A stretch of 64,000 nucleotides of DNA from Alligator mississippiensis (GCF_030867095.1 NC_081836.1:30888338-30952337), one strand, 5' to 3'; positions 34,411 through 47,720 are shown, counted from the first letter of the stretch. Notes: generated by a model from the letters alone, not told the origin. A program made the numbers and translations.

Positions 34411-35973
34411 CTCCATACTGTTTGGTACACAGCCAGCCAAGATCAAACTGGCTGCTTAGCAGAAAAGCCTACTCAGCTTGCCGCATCCATGGGCAAAATG
34501 GGAAGTTTAAATTGGTTTGAGGCTCTCCCAGAATCCAAGAGACCTGTGCTCATGGATTTCCAAAGTCAGGTGCTGACACAGCTGCGTGAAGACCCCCTGG
34601 GTTGTAGAACAACCCTTCCTAGCCTTGCATGTCTTGAGCTGGCTCCTCCTCCTGCACAGCCCAAGCACTCAGAAAAGGTACTGGATCACGCTCTTCATAT
34701 TGTTACTTCACTTTAACACTAGTGCAAATTGAAACCACTGGCCATATAATGGTGTAAAACTGGAACCATCTCATTGGAAAGCAACATGTTCCGGTTTCTG
34801 TGAAATCTGAGATAGCTTTGTTGTTTTTAGGTTCCAGAAACTGGGTGCCGGACCAGAAGAGATGGATTCTAGCTTTCTGTGCCCCAAGACTGGCTCTGAT
34901 TATGCAGAAATAAAAAAAAAAAAAATCAACAGATGGATGAACAAAAAGCAAGGGGCACATAATCCTTTAATATTTTATTGAAGTTGTCCTGCCAAAGGTT
35001 TTGATTTTACTTTTACACATGCTGAAGGTACATAAAACACATTTTCTGTGTTATATATAATTAAAGATCTTTGATCTGTGCAATTGATCCATCACATTAT
35101 GCCGTGTTTCAGGTTTTACTACTTCCTTTCAGGTTTCTATTGCCCTGGTAACTGTTTGGATGAATTTCAATTACCCCCGACTCTGATACTAAGATTTTGT
35201 ACAGTCTCTTGGTTTATACTGGAAAGGAACTCCATAGGGTTCTAGCTGTATTCCCAGAAAGCTGTTTGTTTGAGAGAGAGACATGTCTCTCTTGAGGTGA
35301 TTTTTCCATCTAACGCAATATGAACTGCTCATTTTGGAGTATTAGAGTAACACAGCATTAACTGCTAATGGAGTTAACCTGATAGAAAGAACGGAGTATC
35401 TAAAATCTAGAGCTACAGAGAACACTTCATGTCATGAGGTGTGGAACAGTTCCCTAAATGCTTGCAAATGTCCTTCCATTTATCTGGTTGAGTAGTTTAG
35501 CTTTCATTGGGCTCTGTCCAAGGCCCATTGAAGTCAATGGAAACACTCTGTCTGACTTTGGATTGCAGATTAATAGATTTTATGGCAGAAGATACTATTA
35601 TGATCATTTTAGTCTGACCTCCAGTATAACTTTTGGCACTAGGATTTCACCCAGTGTTTCCTGCAGTGAGCCTTTTAACTTGAACTAGGATATATCATAT
35701 AATAAAAGATGTACTCTTGAAAATGTCAAATTATGGAGAATCTACCATGGTTCTTGATTAACTGATAAAATGGTCAAGTGTCCTTTTTAAAAAACATTTT
35801 ATATCTTGTTCCCTGTTTGGAATTTGCTGACTTCAGTTTCCAGCCAATGGATCTTGTCTATTATAGTAAAGGATACTTGGGTACCAGATGCCCTGTATAA
35901 ATTGAGATGTGTCTGTTACATTTGTCATTTGTCACTGAAGTTAGTAGATGAACAAAGTTTTCTGATGATTTAG
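34411..35973. other. Intron 2, no gene recognised
   Basis: Unique sequence. A short recurrent motif (cattgaagtcaatgg) lies at 35512-35570. No exon seen. Confidence 0.4.
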
Positions 35974-37030
35974 AGCAGGGATGGGCAATTATTTAGACCT
36001 AGGGGCCACATAGGGAGTTTTGACGAGTTGTTATGGGCCAGGTCAGCACCACGCCCCCCGTACAACACACCAAAACTCCCTACATGGGATGAGGCAGGTG
36101 GGGAGTGGTGTTTAGGAGCGAGATGGACAGGCAAAGCCGGGATCACAGGGTGGAGTCGTGAGGCAGCTTCTACCCTGTGGAGGGTGTGTGGGAATGGCGT
36201 GGGTGTGCGGGGGGCATGTTTGCATGTGCATGGGGGGGGGGGGTTGCCTGGGCACTAGGTCCCATGAGCTGGCTGGGGGTGAGGGGAGGGAGGAGGAGAC
36301 AGGGGGTTCATGCAGCAGAGCTCACTCGGGTGGTGTGGTCCATGGCTGCCCCTAAGGTGCTCCATATGCGACTGACCCCTGGCCATTTCCACCTGGGACA
36401 GCCAGCACTGTGCTCCAGCCTGCTCCTGCTGGCCTGGCCCCAGCCAGTGTGCACAGCTTCCAGTGGGGCTGCTCTCAATATGGCTGCAGCCACCTGGGTG
36501 CTGCTCAACTCCCCTTGCCTCCAGCGGCTTCTCCTCCTGCTGCACCGCTCCTGGCCAGGAGGAAGCTCCAGGAGGTGGCCCCTACCCCAGCATGCAGGGC
36601 CCTGACTCCAGCTCCTGGCTGCCTTCCACTCACTCCATCTACCTTGCGGGGCAGCTGAATGGGTGGAAGGCAGCTGGGAGCATCAGTTGGATGGCTCCTG
36701 CCCCAGCATGTGGGGCTCTGGCTTTAGTTCCCAGCTGCCTTCCACTCACTTGGCTGCCCCAGTGGGCAGGCAGAATGGGTGGAAGGCATCTGGGACCTGG
36801 AGTCAAAGACCTGCGTGTTGGGGCAGGAGCCGCCCAGCTGAAGCTTCCTTCCGGCCAGGAGTGGTGCAGCAGAAGCAGGAGGAGGAGCCGCTGAAAGAGA
36901 CGGGAGCATACAGCACCCAGTCATGCACTGCCCAAAACCGGAGCCTGGGCAACCAGAGCTATGCCCTGGCTGCCAGCCAGGCTCCGTGTGCCTGGATTGT
37001 TGCCAGTGCTGTCCCAAGAAGCCCCAAGTA
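35974..37030. mobile_element. GC-rich foldback element with hAT-like left end
   Basis: The left end cagggatgggcaattattt matches that of the hAT MITE at 13815. The core is a large inverted repeat, arms about 36490-36640 and 36775-36925, centred near 36708. No matching right terminus was found, so the element may be truncated or the right end diverged. The long frames on both strands come from the palindrome. Confidence 0.6.
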
Positions 37031-38519
37031 AGGCTGCAGCCTCCCCTATCTGATCCAGAGTATTTTTCCCTGCACTAGTCCCACATATAGGGGTGTGTGC
37101 TGGGGCAACACACCCCTATACCGCTTCTTTATTTATACCGCTTCTTTTTTCCTCATGGCAACCACATACCCGCCACTTTTGGGACCATGGCCTAAGTGTG
37201 AATTGGAGATAGGACTGGTAGCAGCAATTAGAGAACAAATTCTCGTGTCATTTCCACCATGGTAAATTCAGAGCAACTTGATTTAACACTTGAGTTTTTA
37301 CACTGCTGTTAACTGAGTTTGGACCTGAGACAAGCATGGCCAAGTATTTCAGCATTGTCAGGTTCTCCTAGATAACCCTATTGTAACTTTATTTGTGGAA
37401 TGATGTGGTCCCCTGCAGCTTCTCCCTCTGGCCTGTGCACCCTGGAGCTTCCACATTGCACTTGGTATCCTCCTAACACCAGAGGACTGGTAAGGTGGCA
37501 TCTTCATATTTGTCCGAAGAAGACATCTTAAACACCGGCATGACCGGTTTCTCTCAGTCCAGAGAATGCAATAGGTACTGGGAACTTGTGCATATTTAAT
37601 GGTACAAAATTGAACAATGCTTCTTTTAGATCCCCTCTGAGCTGTCATAGCCAGCTCCTGAGAATCAGCCCTGCTGTCATCAATTTGACAGAACTACATC
37701 AGAGATGAAGAGGATATGGACTGATTCAGTGGTAATAAAGGAGGGTGTGAAGGAGCCGTGCAAGACTTGGATAGAGAGCCATGTACAGTGACATTTACCC
37801 CCAGGTGTATGAAGTACTGTTTAGCAATTTTGGCGGCACCTGGTAGTTAGGACATCCTGCATTCCTCTCTTGGCTTTGCCATTGGTTTATTGTATGACCC
37901 TGAGGAAGTCACTGTAAATGCTCTGTGACCTGAGCTTTCTGTAGTTGTAGCACAGAGCTTTTGAAGGGAAGTGGTAGGAAAGGGGCAACAATGAGGATTT
38001 CATTTTCTCTCAGGGCTACTAAAGATTCTCCTTCTTTCCCTTACTCAGAAATTATCATACCCAGAAAAAAATCCCACTTCCTTAAATAATTTATAGTATT
38101 TTGATTTAATTAAATTACTTTCAAAATAGCACTTTTCAGCACTTAATTTTTTTTCTCCATTGACTTTAATTATAGATTATTAACCTGAGGCTTATAAGTC
38201 TGAAAAAAATGTTTCTTGTGACATTTTTTACACCATTTAGAATTTTGGAAAGGTCAAAAATTACCTAAAAGGTTAATTTTACAAAGAGAAACTTCACGTA
38301 AGGCAGGAGAAACAACCCGGTTAGTTATAATGCTAATGAAAGAGTATTAGAGGATTAATAGAAAGAAGTATGATAAATACAGCAGCAGCCCCAGAGCCAA
38401 ATTCTGGGAAACCATGTGTCCTGCTTAGGACCACAAAAATCACTGGAGGGAACAATTAGGATGCACGCAACTTATACTGATTTCAGGAATTTAGTATTCT
38501 TGTCTCCACCTATATTGTT
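37031..38519. other. Intron 2, no gene recognised
   Basis: Unique sequence containing a short direct repeat (accgcttctttattt and neighbour near 37120-37145). No exon recognised. Confidence 0.4.
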
Positions 38520-38527
38520 GTAATATA

Positions 38528-39569
38528 TAGGGGAGCACAGATAGAGATTTTGGTAGTGATAGCTGATATTTAAGGAGGCATATTGGCTGATCCAATATCT
38601 GATACAGCTGCCATCAGATGGCAAGTCCGGTGTGGTGGAAAGGGTGTGTGTGGGGGCAGATCAATACCCCCGGTGGTGAGAGAAGGGGCAGAGGCAGGTG
38701 CTGCCCAGCTGGAGCGGGGGCAGGGGCGCGGGACAGAGGCATGGCTCATGGGGTGGGGACAGCTCCTGCCACTGCTTGCACCCTGGGTTGGGGGGGGGGG
38801 GTGTGCTCCCGGATCTGTGCAGCATGGGGCGGGCTGCAGCTGCAGGTGGAGCCAGAGTTGGCACTGTGTGGGACTTTTCTTGCCGGCAGCTGGGCTCGGA
38901 GGAGGCTCTAGTGGCACTGGGAGGAGGCTACAGCCACCCCAGATTTCACCACAGCTCCACTCCCAGCCCTGTGCTGCCATGTGCAGCTGCAGCTGATAGT
39001 CCTGCCTCCACCCAAGTGCTGGGAAAAGCCATGACTGCGCCGGGCAGTGGTATGGGGCTGGAAGTGGAGCTGCGGCGAAATTTGGGGTGACTGCAGCCTC
39101 CTTCCAGCACCACTGGAGCCCACTCCAAGTCCAGCCCTCAGCAAGAAGAGCTGCACAGTGCCAACTCCACCCCGCAGCTGCCGCTGCCCTGCCTGTACCT
39201 CACAGATCCGAGGGCACATACCCCCCTGCCCCACCCTGCAGGGGTGCAAGCAGCGGTGGGAACAGCTGCCCCATGAACCATGGCTCTGTCCTGTGCCCCC
39301 CCTTCCAGGCTGGGCAGTGTCTACCCCGGTCTTGCTCCCTCCCTCACCGTGGGGGGCGTTGATCTACCCCATGCCCCTTCCCTTCCCACCCCACGTCTCT
39401 TCCGATTTACCAGCTGGAGGCAACTCTCCACGCTGCTGGCTCTGCTCCATCCTGCAGTGCGGCTGCACACAGCACGGACATTTATTGGCCAAATTATTGA
39501 TCCCATGGGGCCGATATCTGATGTAGACAGTTTTTTTCATATTGGTACTGATGTATTGGTGCACCTCTA
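38528..39569. mobile_element. Large palindromic hAT element, perfect 8-bp target duplication
   Basis: Flanked by gtaatata at 38520-38527 and 39570-39577. Ends are taggggagcacagataga and, inward from the right, tagaggtgcaccaataca. The two halves (about 38528-38995 and 39040-39569) are imperfect inverted copies of each other, giving mirror-image frames on opposite strands. No transposase. Confidence 0.88.
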
Positions 39570-39577
39570 GTAATATA

Positions 39578-39995
39578 GTAATGGCTAGAGATGCTAGCTC
39601 AGATTATTGCCCTTTTGTGCTTGGTCCCATATAGCAATAGACTCCCTGCTCAAAGAGCTTATGTTCAAAGGAGAAGAACAAAAAAGGGACGGAGCTGAAA
39701 CACAGGCAAAAGAGGTAAAATGGTTTGCCTTAGGTCACAAAGTATGTCAGTGGCAAAGCTCTGGATAGAACTCAGGCTTCTTGTCCCCCAGTTGAGTGCA
39801 TCATCACCAATTGGTATGTCTCAGCCCCTTGTCTTAAGTGAAAATTTAGTATAAAAATATTTAAGTTAGTGCTGAATTCATATAATTGATTAATATGTGT
39901 GTATATGTTGAGTGGTTGACACCCCTTGGGATGGTGTTCTACTGGCTGAGACCCTCAGTTGTTCCACTTGTGTCAATCATGACAATCATGTGAGA

Positions 39996-39996
<1 letters not shown>
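39578..39996. other. Intron 2, no gene recognised
   Basis: Short unique interval. Confidence 0.4.

Positions 39997-40058
<62 letters not shown>
39997..40058 (+). repeat. (TCTA)n microsatellite
   Basis: About 15 tandem TCTA units, followed by a degenerate tatagaga extension to about 40095. Confidence 0.98.
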
Positions 40059-40095
40059 AAAATATAGAGATATAGAGATATGGCGAGATATATTA

Positions 40096-42081
40096 GGATA
40101 TCCAGTGATTCTAAACAGCCAGAGAGGCTGAATTCATACTGAGACAAGATTTGGTTCAGAGGTTTTCTTACAGCCCTAATTCCAACAAATGGTTTAATAA
40201 AACAATAGGAAAATATAATGATGTTCAAACAAGTGGGTATTTACTGTTCTTTCCCCCATTTTATTAACATAATCAACTTTATTAGTGGCAATAAAATTGC
40301 AATATCACCATTTTTATTGGGATCATTATTTTCTCCTCTTGCTGTATTCCTTTATTACAATGATTACAGCTGTTACTGTTATGCTTATTCTTGATGATAT
40401 TTGTGCTTATAGCATGCCAACATTTTTGTTGGCTGTTTCCTCTATATATCTGTGCCACTTTTGTTCTTTTCTTAGTAATGTATTTTAAATTTAAAACCTA
40501 TTGAAATTAACCTTTGGATAAGCAGCCCAGTAGTTTTTGTTTCTGTTCTATGTGCCATTCAAATTAGCATCCATTCTCCTACTAATTTTTTTGTAAAACA
40601 TATAGATGATACATTTTCCATAGTTAACAGAAACAGAATCCCCGGGGCAGAAACATTTGAGATAACGTCATTCACCAGGGTTATGCAGGAGCATTCAAAA
40701 GCTTCCACCTCCTTTGGTATTAGGTTGTAATGCTACAGCTACATATTCTGCCTTTGTATAGATTTTTATTCCTGTCTTTTCAACATACCTACAGCAAAAT
40801 AAGTCTTTCTTGAAATTTCCCTTCAAGGTCCTTTTAGCAGTGGATCAATTTATTAATTTTTTAATCTTGTTTATTACTTTAAAGTCTAATATTGATGAGT
40901 TGATATTTGTCAACATTTAATTTAATTACAATCAGCCCAGATATACACAGATGGTTCTAATATTTTAAAATTACAGTAGCCTGTAATAATAGTTCTAGTA
41001 TTTTGAACTTGTATGGCCCCAGAGGTAGGCAAGAATAGCGATGGTATACTTTTAAATATGTACTTTGCTAAATCAGGGCTATAGTGACTTGTATCTGGAG
41101 ACCTCATTAATGAATTAATCATTAATGAATTAAGACCCTGAAGATCTCTGTGAGCAAGGAAGCAGTAAGGTATGCTCTTTAAAGATGGGAATACGGAGGC
41201 ACAGCAGGATAAATTACCTTAGTTTGTGTGTTCATAATGCTCCCTTGTTGTTTTGTTGCATTTAGGTTGTTTACACTCCCTAGAGAAAAGACCATCTATT
41301 TAAATGCCTTGCAGTGTTATCTAGCATGTTTCTGAAGGTTCACTTTCTTCTTCTCAGACATAAAGTTTGCCCAAGGTCATCCCATGAGTCAAAAGAAAAG
41401 AGAGTATGCAGCAGAAATACTGATTCCAAATTCCCTCTTCTAATCTCTAGGGCATTTTTTTCATTGTTGACATAGATTAAAGCAGACTTTAGGAGGGAGT
41501 TAGGTGACTCAGGGGATTAGTAATAGCATATTATTATTAAATCTTGCCTTAAGGTTAAAAGATCAAATTCAGCCCAGATTGGCCAATAGCTGTTTGTGTT
41601 TGGTATTTGCCGGCTGTCTCTTGTGAAATGAGCTGGTCATGTATCTAATGGACAGGAGTACCCATTGCTAATATTGCTCGAGGAATTGGCAGACTGCACT
41701 AGAGGCTAAAGACTGAATGAGCAATCCTCGCACTCATAAAAGAGACAGCACCAGATGATGGCTCTGGCATATGGAAGAACAGACTCCCTGCTGTAGGTGT
41801 CCTTGTTATAACTTATAATATCAAAACTCCTTTCAGGTGTCCTGAAATTGGAACCATCTCATCCCATGTAAACCCTGGGCCCTAAACTAGGCAAATTCAA
41901 GCTTCCAACCATCTTCCTTTTCCAAGTTAACCCTTTCATCCCTACAGTTTTTCACCTTTTACATAATGCTTGGGAAATGAAACAGACTTTGTTACACATT
42001 TGGTTGAAATTTCATGGAAGGATTATTTTTTCCTAAAGCTGGGAATTCCTAATCTATAGGGACAGGGTCCTCATAGAGAAT
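40096..42081. other. Intron 2, no gene recognised
   Basis: 2 kb of A/T-rich unique sequence. Short tandem attaatgaatta copies near 41105-41132. No exon recognised. Confidence 0.4.
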
Positions 42082-42089
42082 GTCTAGAC

Positions 42090-42759
42090 CAGGGTTAGCA
42101 AAATCACAGATCCGGCTGGCAGCCAGACTGTATTTCCCAGCAGCCCCTGCCCTCATGGTTGGGGCCAGTCTCCATGGCAGCCCCTGCCAGAGCTGCACTG
42201 TGATAGTGCAAGGCTGGGGTTGCCATGGAGACCAGCCCCAACCACACTGGCAGGGCACACAGCAGAATAGGGCAGGGCAGGGGGCTGCTCTGGAGCCCTG
42301 GGATCTTGTGGCAGGGGCAGCTTGGTTCAGGGCTAGGACAGAGCTGTGATCTGCATGCTCTGGGCAGAGAGGTGCAAGCAGCAAATCACAGCACTGCCCT
42401 GGCTCCTTGCAGTGGTGATAGCATGGTCCCGTGCAGAGGCAGAGCTGCAATCCATTGCCTGCGCGCCCCTGCCCTGAGTGTGCAGGCTGCAGATCATGGC
42501 TCTGCTCTAGCCCTGAACCAAGCTGCCTCTGCCACAAGATCCCAGGGCTCTGGAGCAGTTCCCTGCCCTGCCCTTCCACCTGCCCTGCCAGTGTGCCTAG
42601 GGCTGGTCTCCAGGGAAACCCCAGCCTTGCATTATCACAATACAGCTGTGGCTTGGGTCTCCATGGAGACTGGCCCCAGACATAAAGGCAGGGGCTGCTG
42701 GGAAATGGAGTCCACTGCTGGCCAGATCCAGCCTGCAGGTCAGACTTTACCTGCCCTTG
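42090..42759. mobile_element. Palindromic hAT element, perfect 8-bp target duplication gtctagac
   Basis: Flanked by gtctagac at 42082-42089 and 42760-42767. Ends are cagggttagcaaaat and, inward from the right, caagggcaggtaaag. Arms of about 300 bp (42090-42400 and 42460-42759) pair as inverted copies, for instance the ccctgggatcttgtggcagg segment and its complement. The 245-codon minus-strand frame across it comes from the palindrome. Confidence 0.9.
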
Positions 42760-42767
42760 GTCTAGAC

Positions 42768-43646
42768 AGAAGCTATTCCTCCCCATTTATACCAATAAGG
42801 TTATAGACTGTCAAGCTAGAAGAAGACAGCATGGGGACTGTAGTAGGCAAGCATTGTCTCAATGTGGCAGGGCCCATAGCCATTTAATTCAGCACCTTTC
42901 ACAAACAGTGAAATAAAAGAAAGGAAGAACAGAGTTTGAGTTTAATTTGTTTAGAAATTTATATTCAGTCTCCCTTTGCCAGGGCATCTACTGAACTTGA
43001 CATCAATAAAAATAATCAATTGTGAAGACCAGCCAAATAACTACACTATTCCTTAAAATTGTCCAGGAATACAAGAGGGAACAAGCTCCAGAAGTGAAGT
43101 TTCTTCAGTGAGAAAACTTTGATACTGGCCATGGGAAGCTTATACTTTGTAACTAGCAGTAGTTCTATCACTGTGATGGAGAGTAGGAAAGGAGCAATTT
43201 CTTGACTAAATGAATACGTCATTGGGATTCTTGCTGATCCCTTCTTCTGAATATTGATGCAGTCTTCTGAGAAGTAACCTTGCTTTGCAGCTGCTACTAT
43301 CAAGACTCATTATTAAAGCCATAATTCAGCAAAGAACTTTAACCATGTGCTTCATTTTTAGCATACCTGTAAGGCCATTGACATAATGAGAAACAAGAAT
43401 AAACTGAAAAGATCTTGGAAGTGAGGACAAGAAGTTTGGACTTGAATGGATGATCCTAAATGTAACAAATGCATACAGCTACATTATAGCCATGAATATT
43501 TATTGCAAATCCACATCGCATTTTATGAATGCAATTCTTGTTTTAGGATTTCTCAAACATTTGTTTTTTGGGTAAGGTTATTCTGAGCCTTTGTGAAGTG
43601 GTGCACCAGAACTGGTGCAGTTACTAATGGGTTTCTGTCTTGGATA
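42768..43646. other. Intron 2, no gene recognised
   Basis: Unique sequence with no recognised feature. Confidence 0.4.
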
Positions 43647-43654
43647 GTCTAGTT

Positions 43655-44500
43655 CACGGGCGGGCAAAATACAGCCTGTGGCTGGATCCGGCCCACCAGG
43701 CACTTTCATCTGGCCTGTGGTGCCCACCAACCTATTGTGCCATGCTCAGCCTTTCCTCCCACTAGGGTGGTGGTGAGGTGCTCATGTGTACGCATACCCC
43801 CCCAAATGACCTATTGTGTCATGCAACCACCCTCATGAGTAGAAAGGCCCGGCCCCTCCAGCACACAGCTTCCAGGTGGGGCTGCTGCCGCCCCTGCTGC
43901 AGCTACCCCCATGGGAACCTGGTTGGCTTCCCAGGCATCCAGCTCACTCTGGGCAGCAAGTAGGGAAGTGGCGGGGCCCAGGGTGGAGGCAGTGGAGCTG
44001 CAGCTGCATCTGGATCTGGGCAGATGTTCAGAAAGCAGCGCAAAGCTCGTGCCCTAGGGGGCAGCTGGAGTGTGGAGCTTGGCTGAGCAGGGTGTGGGTG
44101 TGGGTGTGAGGGAAGGTGGGAGGTATGGGGACACCTCACACACTCCCCAACACACTCTCCCACATGGTGCGCAGCCCCCACTACTGGCAGGAATAGCAGG
44201 TGGTGGGCGCTTGGGGTGCTCATGCCTGGTGTAGGTGCCCAGAGGAGCATGGCTCCGGCCAGCACCTCACGTGGGTGCAAGGGGTGCAGCCTGCCCAGTG
44301 GGCTCTATCAAAAGAAGCGGGGGAGGCAAAGGGAGGGACTACTGGCAGCAAAGGTCAGGGGCTAGGGGGCAGGACTTCTGGTCCCAATGTTGTGACCAGG
44401 GGCAGGGCAACTGTCAAGGTGCGGGGCTACCCATGCAGCCCTCGACAGCTCACCAAAACTCGTTAAGCAGCTGTCCAGCTGAAATAATTGCCTGTCCCTG
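43655..44500. mobile_element. hAT non-autonomous element, 846 bp
   Basis: Flanks gtctagtt (43647-43654) and gtctagct (44501-44508) match at 7 of 8 positions. Ends are cacgggcgggcaaaata and, inward from the right, cagggacaggcaattatttc. GC-rich interior without a transposase frame. Confidence 0.85.
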
Positions 44501-44508
44501 GTCTAGCT

Positions 44509-45699
44509 GGTTCAATTGTCATGTCATTGCCCTTCACTGGAGGCACATCATTTATCCCATATTCTGAGAGAATGCCTGCAGTGTAGCTTATTAAAAGACA
44601 ATATTTTGACTTTCCTAAAAGTTAGTATATGGATCTCCATAAAAACTTATCATAATGTGCCAGGAAGTGCCACAGATTTCTGGAAGATGAACAGTGCCCA
44701 AGACCATGTCCTTGGCAGAAGGAATGCTTGCAAATAAATGTAGGCATGCAAGTGAAATGTTGAGGGGCAATGTTCTTATTTTGAGCTAGCTGCTGACATG
44801 CAGCAGTCAGGTTGTTGTAATTGTAAGTACTTATTCTTTGGCTTGTAAAAGAATGCTTGCAGTCTGGTATTGGATAGCTGTAGTTATCAAGACCTGGATG
44901 TGGCAATTTGACATTTCTCAAAAAACGGTGATGAGTCATCTATCCAGATGTCTTCAGTGTCCTGCATGAGACTTAGTGGTTGTGCTGCAGACAATACACA
45001 AAAGGTGCATGCGTGGCAGGAGAGGGAGGGATTCAGATTAGGAATGATAGGAGGGAGAAGAAAAAATGCGAATGTAAGTGGTGATGAGACAAATGCAAAG
45101 AATCATTGCAAGGATTGTGCATAAGAGAAAACTGGAGCAGAGAAAATAAAGCAGAATATCTCAATATAAGGCAGTCAAAAGCTTAAGAAGAGATGTTAAG
45201 AGCCATGCTTAAAAACACCACCACCATCCCTGCCCCAAATGCTATACATGTGCTTGTCCAAATACGTCTGGAACTCTACTTTGCAAACCCATCCTTGCAA
45301 ACCCAAGCACCTAGTAATTGGCTGCTGTGCACAAACAGATAGGTAAGCACAGTTATCCAGTATGTCATGGTTGGTTTCTGCAAGGGCAGTGTTTACATGA
45401 ATGTTTTAATGGTTCCTACTCCTTAGATTTTGTGCTCTGTGAAGCTATTGAGCTTGATCCCTAGATGCTGAAGACTATAGAAATTCTTCCATTTACTTCA
45501 GTGGTGCTTGGACCAGGCTCAATATTTATTCTGTGCTAACAATATTTAGCTGTGATTTCTGAACTATCTGAGATTCACTGATACAGTCTTTACTTAGAAA
45601 ACATAATTGATTTAGTGTTTCCTACTATGCCCAATAAAGGACTAAATATGTTCCACTGCAGCAAAGAGATCTAGTTACGAAACAGCAAACACAAATGCA
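44509..45699. other. Intron 2, no gene recognised
   Basis: Unique sequence. The region near 45449-45535 carries the recurrent tcaatgg-type motif family described in the findings. Confidence 0.4.
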
Positions 45700-47706
45700 G
45701 ATAGCATGACAACTTTCTTGAGGGAGGTAATCCCAATGTGGATCAAAGGTGGCAAGAGGGTGCAAAAGCCCCCATGGCTCACCAAAAGCATACGGGAATG
45801 TCTCCTGGCTAAAAGGGAGGCGTACACCCAATGGAAGGGAGCGGCCATCACCAGAGATGACTATACCTCGGTTGCTCGGGGCTGCAGGGTGCGGTCAGCA
45901 AGGCCAAGGCGGAGATGGAACTGGGACTAGCTACCCAGATCAAGGACAACAAGAAGTCCTTTTTTAAATATGTAGGGGGTAAGAGAAGGTACCGGATAAC
46001 ATGGGGCCTCTGCAAGACATGCTAAGGAATGTGGTCATCTCACCAGACAGCAAAGCTAACCTATTTAACAATTTCTTTGCCTTCATTTTTCTGAGCAGGG
46101 ACCGGGTCACCCTCCACCTACCACCGGGACCCCCTCAGGCCCCGGGGGAGGTGCACCCAGGCCTAGGGTCAGCGAGGATCTAGTCAGGGAACTTCTGGAG
46201 GGACTGGATGTATTTAAATCAGCTGGTCCTGATGACCTCCACCCCAGAGTGCTGAGAGAATTAGCAGACGTCATTGCGGGATCCCTGGCACAGCTTTACG
46301 AGCATTCATGGTGCTCTGGTGTGGTGCCAGAGGACTGGAAAAGGGTCAATGTGGTTCCCATTTTCAAAAAAGGGAGGAAGGAGGACCCAGAAAACTATAG
46401 GCCTGGCGCATGTCTGCGAGGGGCCAGCAGGGGAGGTTATGCTTAGGGGCAATCAACATGGGTTCATTAGAGGCAGGTCCTGTCAGACCAACCTGGTGGC
46501 CTTTTATGACCAGGTCACAAAATCCTTAGACGCAGGGGTAGCAATGGACGTAGTCCTTCTGGACTTCAGGAAGGCCTTCAACACTGTCTCTCACCCCATT
46601 CTCATTAAAAAACTAGGGGACTGTGGCATCGACACCTACACAGTCAAATGGGTCACTAACTGGCTGGAGTGCCGCACCCAGAGAGTGGTGGTCGATGGGT
46701 CCTTTTTGACCTGGAGAGATGTGGCTCAGTCCTCGGACCCGCACTGTTCAACATCTTCATCAGTGACTTGGATGAGGGGGTAAAAAGCACCCTGTTCAAA
46801 TTTGCAGATGACACTAAGATGTGGGGAAAAGTGGGCACGCTAGAAGGGAGGAATAGGCTGTAATTGGACCTGGACAGGTTGCAGAGGTGGGCGGATGAGA
46901 ACAGGATGGGTTTCAACACTGACAAGTGCAGGGTACTGCGCCTGGGGAGGAAGAACCAGCAGCAGACCTACAGGATGGGGAACTCCCTTCTCGTCAGTGC
47001 AGAGGCAGAAAAGGATCTTGGAGTCATTATTGATGCCAAAATGAACATGGGCTGACCAGCGTGAGGACGTGGTCAGGAAGGCCAATCACACCTTGCCATG
47101 CATCCACAGATGCATCTCAAGCAGGTGCAAGGAGGTGATCCTCCCCCTCTATGTGGCACTGGTCAGGCCGCAGTTGGAGTACTGCATCCAGTTCTGGGCG
47201 CCGCACTTCAGGAGGGATGTGGACAGCATTGAGAGGGTCCAGAGGAGGGCCACCCGCATGATCAGGAGTCAGCAGGGCAGGTCTTACGAGGAGTGGCTGA
47301 GGGACCTGAACCTGTTCAGCCTCCACAAGACAAGGTTGAGGGGGAATCTAGTGGCTGTTTACAAACTAGTCAGAGGGGACCAGCAGGCATTGGGGGAGTC
47401 CCTGTTCCCCCGAGCACTCCCAGAAGTGACTAGAAATAATGGTCACAAGCTGGCAGAGGGTAGATTCAGACTAGACATCAGGAGGTGCTACTTCACAGTC
47501 AGGGTGGCTAGGATCTGGAACCAACTTCCGAGAGAAGTGGTGCTGGCTCCTACCTGGGGGTCTTTAAGAGGAGGCTGGATGAACACCTCGCCGGCGCTGT
47601 TGACCCCAATACTCTTTCCTGCCATGGCAGGGGGTCAGAGATGATGATCTGCTCAGGTCCCTTCTGACCCTACCAACTATTAAACTATGATACTATGAAA
47701 CTATAA
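45700..47706 (+). mobile_element. CR1 LINE, long copy (group B) abutting ENPP7-like exon 2
   Basis: Starts in the endonuclease-RT linker (TTFLREVIPMWIKGGKR at about 45709) and runs through the RT domain. Motifs are LDDLHPRVLREL-type text near 46230, LDFRKAFNTVSHPIL near 46562, FADDTKMWG near 46800 and RPQLEYCIQFWAPHF near 47167. Several frameshifts and stops break the ORF. The 3' tail (actatgaaactataa) ends about 14 bp from the exon 2 splice donor. Opposite in orientation to the host gene. Confidence 0.93.
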
Positions 47707-47720
47707 ACTTTATGCAGTAC

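Noticed and set aside
36177..37031. Several long frames on both strands
   Set aside because: Explained by the palindromic GC-rich element; mirrored text on opposite strands.
42049..42786. 245-codon open frame on the minus strand
   Set aside because: It spans a palindromic GC-rich hAT element and has an equally long counterpart on the other strand. Text is proline/glutamine/cysteine-rich with no domain.
46001..47644. CR1 frames as a functional gene
   Set aside because: RT blocks are split by frameshifts and stops; this is a dead LINE copy.
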